Source: Leptothoe spongobia TAU-MAC 1115 (GTDB taxonomy: Bacteria; Cyanobacteriota; Cyanobacteriia; Phormidesmidales; Phormidesmidaceae). Taken from it: DNA of 64,000 nucleotides. Position numbers and translations under genes: made by a program. A model generated the notes under the pieces. It searched no databases. It saw nothing but the letters and a program-made list of their open reading frames with translations, and was not told where the DNA came from. Positions 56,641 through 64,000 of this stretch are shown in pieces. Position 1 is the first letter of the stretch. Each line of letters opens with the position of its first letter. The stretch covers positions 85,875 to 149,874 of the forward strand of contig NZ_JADOES010000009.1 in NCBI RefSeq assembly GCF_018739885.1. Reading direction: 5' to 3'.

Positions 56641-57477
56641 ATGAATCCAATTCTTTTGCAAGCAGGACCGTGGTCTGGCATTCTCGAGAGTGCCGGAAGT
56701 ACTCTGGCTGATGTGGGCCTCAAGATACTTGGGGCTATTATTCTTTGGATTGTCGGACGATGGTTAATCAAGTTTGCCATTGGCCTCGTAAGTAATAGCC
56801 TTAAGAAGTCGACTATTGACCCCACATTAATTGTTTACCTCAAGTCCACCCTTGGTGTTTTACTCAACATCATCTTAGTTGTTGCTATCTTAGGCTTCTT
56901 TGGTGTTGAAACCACCTCCTTTGCCGCAATTCTAGCGGCAGGCGGCATCGCCATTGGTGCAGCCTGGAGTGGATTGTTAGCTCACTTTGCAGCAGGAGTG
57001 TTCCTAGTCATCTTGCGACCTTTCAAAGTGGGCGACTTTATTACCGCTGGCGGTATTACAGGAACTGTTGAAGAGATTGGTTTGTTTGTTACAACCATCA
57101 ACACCATGGACAATGTGAAAACATTTGTTGGCAACAACACTATTTTCTCAGATACTATCCAAAACTTTTCGGCTAATCCTTTCCGTCGCGTTGACCTGGT
57201 TGCCCAGCTAGATAACACCGTTGATCCCAATGAAGCGATCGCACTCCTCAAAGGTCGCTTAGCAGAGATTCCTAATGTTGCTACAGACCCTGCTCCCGAT
57301 GTGGAGATTTTGGAATTTACGCCCATGGGTCCTGTTTTAGCCGTACGTCCTTACTGCAACAACAATGATTACTGGCAGGTCTACTTCGACACCAATAAAG
57401 TGATCCGTAATAGCTTTGGCCAGGCTGGATTCCCAGCTCCTGCACAACACTTTACTGTGCATCAACAGGCTGCATAA
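56641..57477 (+). CDS. Small-conductance mechanosensitive channel (MscS type)
   Basis: 278 aa. Three N-terminal helices; the pore-lining TM3 has the Gly/Ala-rich AAILAAGGIAIGAAWSGLLA. The cytoplasmic beta domain (FKVGDFITAGGITGTVEEIG) and alpha/beta vestibule follow. Minimal MscS length. It releases solutes under osmotic downshock. Ends at a clear terminator. Confidence 0.93.
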   Translation: MNPILLQAGPWSGILESAGSTLADVGLKILGAIILWIVGRWLIKFAIGLVSNSLKKSTIDPTLIVYLKSTLGVLLNIILVVAILGFFGVETTSFAAILAAGGIAIGAAWSGLLAHFAAGVFLVILRPFKVGDFITAGGITGTVEEIGLFVTTINTMDNVKTFVGNNTIFSDTIQNFSANPFRRVDLVAQLDNTVDPNEAIALLKGRLAEIPNVATDPAPDVEILEFTPMGPVLAVRPYCNNNDYWQVYFDTNKVIRNSFGQAGFPAPAQHFTVHQQAA

Positions 57478-57533
57478 ACAACCGGTTTTTCTGAATCGGC
57501 TTGCTTATACGAGCTCATAAACTCTTTCTCATG

Positions 57534-57570
57534 AAAAGGTACTGTAGCATTAGCCTACAGTACCTTTTTT
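57534..57570 (+). terminator. Rho-independent terminator after mscS
   Basis: A 14-bp stem (57534-57547 with 57555-57568), 7-base loop and T-run. Confidence 0.9.
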
Positions 57571-57691
57571 GCGATCACGAAAAATTAAAATTGCTATGAT
57601 AAATGGTAAGATTATGGGCCAAAAATGCTGGTTTTTTTAAGCATTTTGGTTTGGTAGAACACGGATCACCCTATACTCACAGCGCAGCAAA

Positions 57692-60289
57692 ATGATGCTT
57701 GAACAATATCGCAAACATGTAGATCAACGGGCGGCCTTGGGCATTCCTCCCCTACCACTTAATGCTGAGCAAACTGCTAACCTGTGTGAACTCCTCAAAA
57801 ACCCACCTGAGGGTGAAGCTGAGTTTTTGATGCACTTGCTCTGCGATCGCATCCCCCCTGGTGTAGACCAAGCATCCTACGTCAAAGCATCCTTTCTCAC
57901 CGCCCTTGCCAAAGGTGAGGCCACCAGCCCCCTGATCTCCTCCTTAAAAGCAGTGAAGCTCCTCGGCACCATGCTCGGAGGTTACAATGTGCAGTCCTTG
58001 GTAGACCTCCTCAAATCTGACCATGCAGACCTCGCCGCCGCCGCCACCGAAGCCCTTAAGAAAACACTGCTGATATACGATGCCTTTAACGACGTCATCG
58101 AACTTGCCAAGAGTAATGATTACGCCCACCAAGTCGTAGACGCTTGGGCAGCGGCTGAATGGTTCACCAGCAAACCTGAAGTCCCCGAAACAATTGATAT
58201 CACTATCTTTAAGGTGCCTGGTGAAACCAACACTGACGATCTATCCCCAGCTCCTCACGCCACCAGCCGTCCAGACATCCCCCTTCACGGTCTGGTCATG
58301 CTAGAGTCCAGCATGCCCAATGCCCTAGAAACCATTGCTGAACTCAAAACTAAGGGGAACCCAGTTGCCTATGTGGGTGACGTAGTTGGTACCGGCTCCT
58401 CCCGAAAATCAGCCATGAACTCCGTCATCTGGCACCTGGGCGACGATATTCCCCATGTCCCCAACAAACGTACAGGTGGTTACATTCTTGGCGGTAAGAT
58501 TGCCCCCATTTTCTTCAATACAGCCGAAGACTCTGGTGCATTGCCCATCGAATGTGATGTATCCCAGATGGAGACCGGTGACGTCATCACCATCCATATC
58601 AGCAAGGGCGAAATCACTAAAAACGGCACCGTCATCTCCACCTTTAGTCTCACCCCCGACACACTGCTGGATGAAGTCAGAGCCGGTGGTCGTATTCCCC
58701 TGATGATTGGTCGTGCCCTGACCGACAAAACTCGCGCTGCCTTGGGTCTAGACCCCAGCGATGTATTCGTCAGACCCGCTGCACCAACGGAGACAGACAA
58801 AGGCTATACCCTGGCGCAAAAAATGGTGGGTAAAGCCTGTGGTCTGACGGGTGTACGTCCTGGCATGTCCTGTGAGCCCCTGATGACTACTGTAGGGTCC
58901 CAAGACACAACCGGTCCCATGACCCGTGACGAGATGAAGGAGCTGGCATGTCTGGGCTTTAGCGCTGGTCTGGTCTTACAAACCTTTTGCCATACAGCCG
59001 CCTATCCCAAACCTGTAGATGTAGAGACCCATGCAACGCTACCTGATTTCTTCTCATCGCGTGGTGGTGTCGCCCTACAGCCTGGCGATGGCATCATCCA
59101 CTCCTGGCTCAACCGCATGCTGATGCCCGATACAGTGGGCACTGGCGGTGACTCCCATACCCGTTTCCCCCTAGGCATCTCATTCCCAGCCGGTTCTGGT
59201 CTAGTTGCTTTTGCCGCAGCTATTGGGGCCATGCCCTTAGACATGCCCGAATCTATTCTCGTACGCTTTAAGGGTGAACTCCAGCCCGGCATTACGCTAC
59301 GGGATATTGTCAATGCCATCCCCTATGTCGCCATTCAAAACGGCCTACTCACCGTCGAGAAGAAAAACAAGAAAAATGTTTTCTCTGGCCGCATCATTGA
59401 GATGGAGGGGTTACCTGATTTGAAACTGGAACAAGCCTTTGAGCTTACTGATGCAACGGCAGAGCGTTCTGCAGCAGGCTGTACCATCAAATTGAGCGAA
59501 GACACCGTTGCTGAGTATCTGCGCTCAAATGTAGCCCTGATGAAGAATATGATCGCCCGTGGCTATGCCGATGCGCGCACCCTGGCAAGACGTATCGCGG
59601 CTATGGAAGATTGGTTGGCGAATCCTAGCCTGATGTCAGCAGACGCTGACGCTGAGTACGCTGAAGTCATTGAAATTGACCTTAACGAGATTAAAGAACC
59701 TCTGGTGGCGGCTCCCAATGACCCCGACAATATCAAAGCATTGTCAGAGGTTGTTGACGATAAGGTAGACGAGGTATTTATTGGCTCCTGTATGACCAAC
59801 ATTGGTCACTACCGCGCCTCGGCTAAAGTGCTCGAAGACGCAGGTACCGTAAAAGGTCGTTTATGGATTTGTCCGCCTACGCGTATGGACGAACAACAGC
59901 TACGTAAAGAAGGCTACTATGGCACCTTTGCCGCCGCTGGTGCTCGGACTGAAATGCCTGGCTGTTCTCTTTGCATGGGTAATCAAGCCCGTGTAGAAGA
60001 TGGTGCAACTGTCTTCTCTACATCCACCCGCAACTTTAACAACCGCATGGGTAAAGGGGCGCAGGTTTATCTAGGCTCAGCGGAGCTGGCAGCTGCCTGC
60101 GCACTGCTGGGTCGGATTCCAAATATGGATGAGTATTTGGAAATTGTTGCCAAAAAGATTGATCCCTTTGCTGATGAGCTGTACCGTTACCTCAACTTTG
60201 ACCAAATCAAAGGATTTGAGGATGAGGGTCGTGTAGTCTCTAAGGATGAAGAGGAGAAGATCGAGAAAGAGGCAGTCTCAGCAGGTTAA
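57692..60289 (+). CDS. acnB: Aconitate hydratase B
   Basis: 865 aa, the usual AcnB length. Interconverts citrate and isocitrate. HEAT-like N-terminal domain (about 1-160), then swivel domain ([26 protein letters not shown]) and the catalytic domains. [4Fe-4S] cysteines sit in GSCMTNIGH and GCSLCMGNQ. An ATG at 57695 is also possible. Confidence 0.96.
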   Translation: MMLEQYRKHVDQRAALGIPPLPLNAEQTANLCELLKNPPEGEAEFLMHLLCDRIPPGVDQASYVKASFLTALAKGEATSPLISSLKAVKLLGTMLGGYNVQSLVDLLKSDHADLAAAATEALKKTLLIYDAFNDVIELAKSNDYAHQVVDAWAAAEWFTSKPEVPETIDITIFKVPGETNTDDLSPAPHATSRPDIPLHGLVMLESSMPNALETIAELKTKGNPVAYVGDVVGTGSSRKSAMNSVIWHLGDDIPHVPNKRTGGYILGGKIAPIFFNTAEDSGALPIECDVSQMETGDVITIHISKGEITKNGTVISTFSLTPDTLLDEVRAGGRIPLMIGRALTDKTRAALGLDPSDVFVRPAAPTETDKGYTLAQKMVGKACGLTGVRPGMSCEPLMTTVGSQDTTGPMTRDEMKELACLGFSAGLVLQTFCHTAAYPKPVDVETHATLPDFFSSRGGVALQPGDGIIHSWLNRMLMPDTVGTGGDSHTRFPLGISFPAGSGLVAFAAAIGAMPLDMPESILVRFKGELQPGITLRDIVNAIPYVAIQNGLLTVEKKNKKNVFSGRIIEMEGLPDLKLEQAFELTDATAERSAAGCTIKLSEDTVAEYLRSNVALMKNMIARGYADARTLARRIAAMEDWLANPSLMSADADAEYAEVIEIDLNEIKEPLVAAPNDPDNIKALSEVVDDKVDEVFIGSCMTNIGHYRASAKVLEDAGTVKGRLWICPPTRMDEQQLRKEGYYGTFAAAGARTEMPGCSLCMGNQARVEDGATVFSTSTRNFNNRMGKGAQVYLGSAELAAACALLGRIPNMDEYLEIVAKKIDPFADELYRYLNFDQIKGFEDEGRVVSKDEEEKIEKEAVSAG

Positions 60290-60355
60290 AAGTGTTGTTG
60301 TGAGCAAAGGATTTACCATGGTAAGTCCTTTGCGTTTAACTCAGGAGGATGACAA

Positions 60356-60739
60356 ATGAGTGACGTACTAACCAATCAAACCTGTATTCCTTGTAGTGGG
60401 AAAGTCCCACCCGCGAGTGATGCTGAAATTGCAGAGCTACAACCTCAAATACCAGACTGGGAAATCATCTCTGTAGATGGAGTTCCTCAATTACAGCGGG
60501 TTTATAACTTTAGCGATTTTCAAACAGCACTAGGCTTTACCAACCAGGTCGGAGCATTAGCTGAAACGGAACAACATCATCCTGCCTTACTCACAGAATG
60601 GGGAAAGGTTACTGTGACGTGGTGGACCCATGCGCTGAATGGGTTACATCGCAATGATTTCATCATGGCAGCAAAAACAGACAACATCTCCCAAGGGTTG
60701 GCCAGTGATGTTGCGACACCATCCCATCAGACCAACTGA
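60356..60739 (+). CDS. Pterin-4a-carbinolamine dehydratase
   Basis: 127 aa. The family core EQHHPALLTEWGKVTVTWWTH includes the paired His and Trp; the N-terminus CIPCSGKVPP is typical of bacterial and cyanobacterial members. Dehydrates 4a-hydroxytetrahydropterins. A GGAGG site lies 8 bases before the ATG. Follows acnB by 66 bases. Confidence 0.92.
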   Translation: MSDVLTNQTCIPCSGKVPPASDAEIAELQPQIPDWEIISVDGVPQLQRVYNFSDFQTALGFTNQVGALAETEQHHPALLTEWGKVTVTWWTHALNGLHRNDFIMAAKTDNISQGLASDVATPSHQTN

Positions 60740-60913
60740 GAGCAAGCTTCAAGCCAAGGCACAACCATCTGCTAAGTTAATTTCTCCCCCCAAAAATACC
60801 TAAACAGATGTTCATGTTGCGCTTCATCAACTTGCGCTGTTATTTTTCCACCGGTTCTAGGTAATCTGAGATGGACTATACCTATCCAGTACCTAACTAC
60901 GGGAGCGTTAGCG

Positions 60914-61576
60914 ATGAAGTACGACATCCGCTACAAGCCAGCGTTTGCCACCCTGTTTATCACCTTGCAGCCAGGGGAACGTATTTTTGCCGAAGCGGGA
61001 GCGATGGCGAGCATGGCCGGGCAATTATCGATGAGCACCGGTTTTTTTGGAGGGCTGATTCCAGGGCTGCTCAAAGCTTTTTTCGGTGGCGAATCCCTAT
61101 TCTTAAATCAATTCGCTAATCGCACAGATAGTCCTCAAGCGCTGGTGCTCACCCAATCTACGGTTGGGGATATTGCCCGTATGGAGCTGAGTGGGAATGA
61201 GCTGTGCTTGCAGCCTGGAGCCTATATAGCCCATAGTCCTGGCATCAAGGTACAGATGCAGTGGGCCGGGTTTGCTAGCTGGTTTGCAGGCGAAGGACTG
61301 TTCAAATTGAAGCTGAGCGGTCGAGGGCTGGTATTTTTTGGTGCCTATGGCGGCGTCTCTGAAGTTGATGTCAAAGATGAATTTGTAGTGGATAACGGCC
61401 ATCTAGTGGCCTATGAGCCCGGTATAAAAATGAACATTGGTCTCTCCGGGGGCATGGTCGGCTCAATCACGTCTGGGGAAGGATTTATCAATCGTCTTCA
61501 GGGGCGAGGAAAAATATACTTGCAATCGCGCAGTATGGATGGGCTCGTGCGATTCTTGCGGTCAAAGCTGAGATAG
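60914..61576 (+). CDS. AIM24/TIGR00266-family protein 1
   Basis: 220 aa. The repeated beta pattern has EAGAMASMAGQLSMSTGFFG, GGESLFLNQF and SGRGLVFFGAYGG. AIM24 proteins form beta-rich assemblies of unclear role. First of three tandem paralogues on the same strand. Confidence 0.88.
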   Translation: MKYDIRYKPAFATLFITLQPGERIFAEAGAMASMAGQLSMSTGFFGGLIPGLLKAFFGGESLFLNQFANRTDSPQALVLTQSTVGDIARMELSGNELCLQPGAYIAHSPGIKVQMQWAGFASWFAGEGLFKLKLSGRGLVFFGAYGGVSEVDVKDEFVVDNGHLVAYEPGIKMNIGLSGGMVGSITSGEGFINRLQGRGKIYLQSRSMDGLVRFLRSKLR

Positions 61577-61636
61577 TTAAACGCAATTACCCAGAGAACT
61601 TTTACCAGAAAACTTTTATGTGAGCCTGAAATTAGG

Positions 61637-62314
61637 ATGAAACTTGAACTTTTACATCAGCCGGATAGTGCGATCGCAAAAATCCTGATGGAACCTCAAG
61701 AGGAAATGATCGCCGAAGCTGGGGCCATGGTCGCCATGAGCGGCTTTGTCAACGTTAGCACCACCCTCCGCCAAGGCAAAGGGGGCGGTGTCTTTGGCGG
61801 ATTAAAACGAATGCTAGCAGGAGAATCGTTGTTTATGAGTGTATTTCGCTCAGGCAACAGCCCTGCAGAACTATACCTCGCACCAAAGCTAATTGGCGAT
61901 ATTCTCCCCTATACCCTCAAGGAGACCGAGCTTGTTGTGCAATCTACCGGTTACATGGCTAGCACTCCTGGCGTAGATATTGATCTAGGCTTTACCGGCT
62001 TCAAAAGTCTTTTTTCAGGAGAGTCTCTCTTTTGGTTGACGGTCAGTGGCTCAGGCCTAGTCTTACTCAGTGCATTTGGCGGTATTTATGAAGTGGATGT
62101 CGATGGCGACTATGTGGTAGATACGGGCCATATTGTCGCCTTTGAGCGTACCCTTGGCTACAGTATTGCTAAAGCTAACAAAAGCTGGGCCGGAGCATTC
62201 TTTGGAGGAGAAGGCCTAGTCTGCCAATTTAGAGGGAGGGGCAAAGTCTTTTGTCAAACCCATAATCCTGGATCGTTTGGGCGCTTAGTAGGCGGGAAGC
62301 TGCCCCCGCGTTAA
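61637..62314 (+). CDS. AIM24/TIGR00266-family protein 2
   Basis: 225 aa. Shares EAGAMVAMSGFVNVSTTLRQ, LAGESLFMSVF and DGDYVVDTGHIVAFE with its neighbours. 60 bases after the first copy. The three copies differ enough (for example the DGDYVVDTGH region) to be old duplicates. Confidence 0.88.
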   Translation: MKLELLHQPDSAIAKILMEPQEEMIAEAGAMVAMSGFVNVSTTLRQGKGGGVFGGLKRMLAGESLFMSVFRSGNSPAELYLAPKLIGDILPYTLKETELVVQSTGYMASTPGVDIDLGFTGFKSLFSGESLFWLTVSGSGLVLLSAFGGIYEVDVDGDYVVDTGHIVAFERTLGYSIAKANKSWAGAFFGGEGLVCQFRGRGKVFCQTHNPGSFGRLVGGKLPPR

Positions 62315-62381
62315 AAGGAGCGAACTCCTACCCTGATGACTAACCACTATCCAGACAATGTAAAACCAATAGTCAACTGAT

Positions 62382-63083
62382 ATGAGTACTGAAATTACCT
62401 ACACCATCGAGCATAGCCCTGCTTACGCTTCGTTAAAACTGAGCCTGCAACCCAATCAAACAGTATCCGTAGAAGCAGGTGCCATGGCCGCTATGGACAG
62501 CTGCATTGAGATGAAATCTAAGGCCAAGGGTGGATGGAAGAAAGGTCTCGGGCGGATGCTAGGGGGCGAATCTCTATTTATCAGCGAGTTTACAGCTCAG
62601 GGTAGTGCTGGCGAGGTCTATGTATCTCCCGGTGTCCCTGGAGAAATTCAACACTATGTTTTAGATGGCAGCCAAAGCTTGATGGTGCAATCCTCTGGTT
62701 TTGTCGCCGCCGGACCAGGTGTCACGATTGACAGCAAATTTCAAGGGTTTAAAGGTTTCTTTAGTGGAGAGTCGCTTTTTCTCTTAAAAGTAACTGGGCA
62801 AGGAGACTTTTGGTTTAGCTCCTTTGGTGCGATTTTAGAAATCCCTGTAGAAGGCAACTATGTGGTAGACACGGGCTATATCGTCGCCTTTGAAGATACC
62901 CTCAGCTATAACGTTGAAATGATTAGTGGTTTATCGTTTAGGGGTCTGAGAACCGGTATTTTTGGAGGTGAGGGGCTAGTTGCTCGCTTTAGTGGCTCAG
63001 GACGATTGTGGATCCAGTCCCGGAATATCTACTCCCTGATTAATTTCCTGAATCCTTTCCGGCCCACAAAAAGTAACAACTAG
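62382..63083 (+). CDS. AIM24/TIGR00266-family protein 3
   Basis: 233 aa. EAGAMAAMDSCIEMKSKAKG, LGGESLFISEF and EGNYVVDTGYIVAFEDT. Followed after only 6 bases by the M48 protease gene, so the last AIM24 copy and the protease are very likely co-translated. Confidence 0.88.
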   Translation: MSTEITYTIEHSPAYASLKLSLQPNQTVSVEAGAMAAMDSCIEMKSKAKGGWKKGLGRMLGGESLFISEFTAQGSAGEVYVSPGVPGEIQHYVLDGSQSLMVQSSGFVAAGPGVTIDSKFQGFKGFFSGESLFLLKVTGQGDFWFSSFGAILEIPVEGNYVVDTGYIVAFEDTLSYNVEMISGLSFRGLRTGIFGGEGLVARFSGSGRLWIQSRNIYSLINFLNPFRPTKSNN

Positions 63084-63089
63084 GTCACA

Positions 63090-63947
63090 ATGCCCATTGA
63101 ACTTCCCCCTGGGACAGCGGCTTACAATGATCAAACACCACCCCCTAGCAATCGTCAGCTGCTGACGTTACTAGCTCTATTTCTGGCAGGAATTGGTTTA
63201 GCCATCGGTCTTGCATTTTGGATGGCAGGAGCCCTCGTCTGGTTCATTCCTATTAGTGTTGAACAACAGTTGGGGAAAGCCATTGTCCCTATCTACGAGG
63301 CTCAAGCCGAACCATCCGACACCCAAGATACCCTGAATCTACTGTTAGATCGGTTAGAAACTCATTTACCTCCTGAACAGAAGATTGAACGAGATTATCA
63401 GGTGATTTATGTCCCCGAAGAGACGGTTAATGCCCTCGCAATTCCAGGAGATCGGATCATTCTTTATCAGGGACTCCTGGCAAAAGTACAATCTGAAAAT
63501 GAACTTATGATGGTCTTGGGCCATGAACTGGGACACTTTACCAACCGCGACCATCTAAGTGGTCTTAGCCGCCAGGTCTTAATCAGCCTTTCCCTATCAG
63601 CCTTACTAGGTGACTTTGGCTCCATAGGCTCCATCGCAACTAATAGCATTGCCGCCCTGTCTAATGCTCAATTCTCTCAACGACAAGAGCAACAGGCCGA
63701 TCGAGTAGGCTTAACTCTACTCAACCAAACCTACGGTCATGCCGCCGGGGCCATTGACTTCTTTGAGCAACTGAGCAGAGAAAACGCCTCTGAACTCGCT
63801 ATCCTAGCCAGTCATCCTCCCTCATCAAGGCGCGTCCGCAATCTCAAGCATCTGATTGAAAAAAGAGGTTACGCCATAGGCAACAAAACATCGTTACCAA
63901 AGTCTCTCGTCATACAAGACAAGGTATTAATTCACAGGGTCCCCTGA
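63090..63947 (+). CDS. M48-family zinc metalloprotease
   Basis: 285 aa. An N-terminal helix (about 25-52) anchors it. The zinc site is VLGHELGHFTNRDH (HExxH) with the third ligand Glu in SQRQEQQADRVGL. The SHPPSSRRVRNLK C-terminal motif is typical of M48 (BepA/HtpX-like) proteases, which do envelope quality control. Coupled to the AIM24 triplet, which may be its substrates or partners. Confidence 0.9.
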   Translation: MPIELPPGTAAYNDQTPPPSNRQLLTLLALFLAGIGLAIGLAFWMAGALVWFIPISVEQQLGKAIVPIYEAQAEPSDTQDTLNLLLDRLETHLPPEQKIERDYQVIYVPEETVNALAIPGDRIILYQGLLAKVQSENELMMVLGHELGHFTNRDHLSGLSRQVLISLSLSALLGDFGSIGSIATNSIAALSNAQFSQRQEQQADRVGLTLLNQTYGHAAGAIDFFEQLSRENASELAILASHPPSSRRVRNLKHLIEKRGYAIGNKTSLPKSLVIQDKVLIHRVP

Positions 63948-64000
63948 ATTTCTCGTCAATATTGCGATGATCAGGTAGTGTAGTGGCCATGAGTCGCTTG

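Overview
The window is cyanobacterial chromosome. Evidence: HIP1 palindromes (GCGATCGC) throughout, a System II cytochrome c maturation pair, a ferredoxin-type sulfite reductase, CRR7, a ThiO-ThiG fusion, DUF2854 and DUF3326 genes, many pentapeptide-repeat proteins, and a vanadium-dependent haloperoxidase. The haloperoxidase suggests an Acaryochloris-like host; that is inference, not proof.

Bases 1-1695 are the end of a type V-K CRISPR-associated transposon (CAST). They hold the 3' part of cas12k, a tracrRNA-like segment, a short degenerate CRISPR array, and a detached repeat-spacer. The first 17 nt of that spacer match the tRNA-Gly(UCC) gene at 1703-1773 with one mismatch and a 5'-GTA PAM. 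Two identical 21-bp end repeats and a TGTACA terminus follow, about 58 bp from the PAM. This is the layout of a V-K element that homed to a tRNA gene.

Bases 1.8-6.5 kb hold a TonB-like protein, a cupin/LysR divergent pair and two pentapeptide-repeat proteins. Bases 6.5-16.1 kb form a redox island. On the minus strand lie a membrane-anchored tandem globin, a five-heme and a six-heme cytochrome c, a Tll0287-like monoheme lipoprotein, a bis-heme b membrane protein, a membrane thioredoxin and a small membrane protein. Divergent from these are Ccs1, an unusually long CcsA and a Tat-type Rieske protein. It looks like an electron-transfer module with its own heme-attachment machinery, and is the best candidate here for an undescribed system.

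Bases 16.2-32.6 kb are mostly housekeeping or uncharacterised: a polytopic membrane protein, a secreted pentapeptide protein, ThiO-ThiG, two ferredoxins, citramalate synthase, PgeF, DUF2854, DUF3326, a Gfo/Idh/MocA oxidoreductase, a CNNM/CorC-like protein and a CAU tRNA. Bases 32.9-40.6 kb hold pyrE, the haloperoxidase with an overlapping tail-anchored small protein, a TPP-riboswitch / sodium symporter / thiC unit, an SGNH hydrolase and a VOC protein. Bases 40.8-48.1 kb hold a response regulator, the quinone methyltransferase, DUF445 and pstSCAB under a Pho box. Bases 48.4-63.9 kb hold a J-domain cluster, crr7, sulfite reductase with a ribbon-helix-helix-like tail, a Nudix hydrolase, an LCP protein, MscS, acnB, pterin carbinolamine dehydratase, and three tandem AIM24-family genes followed by an M48 protease.
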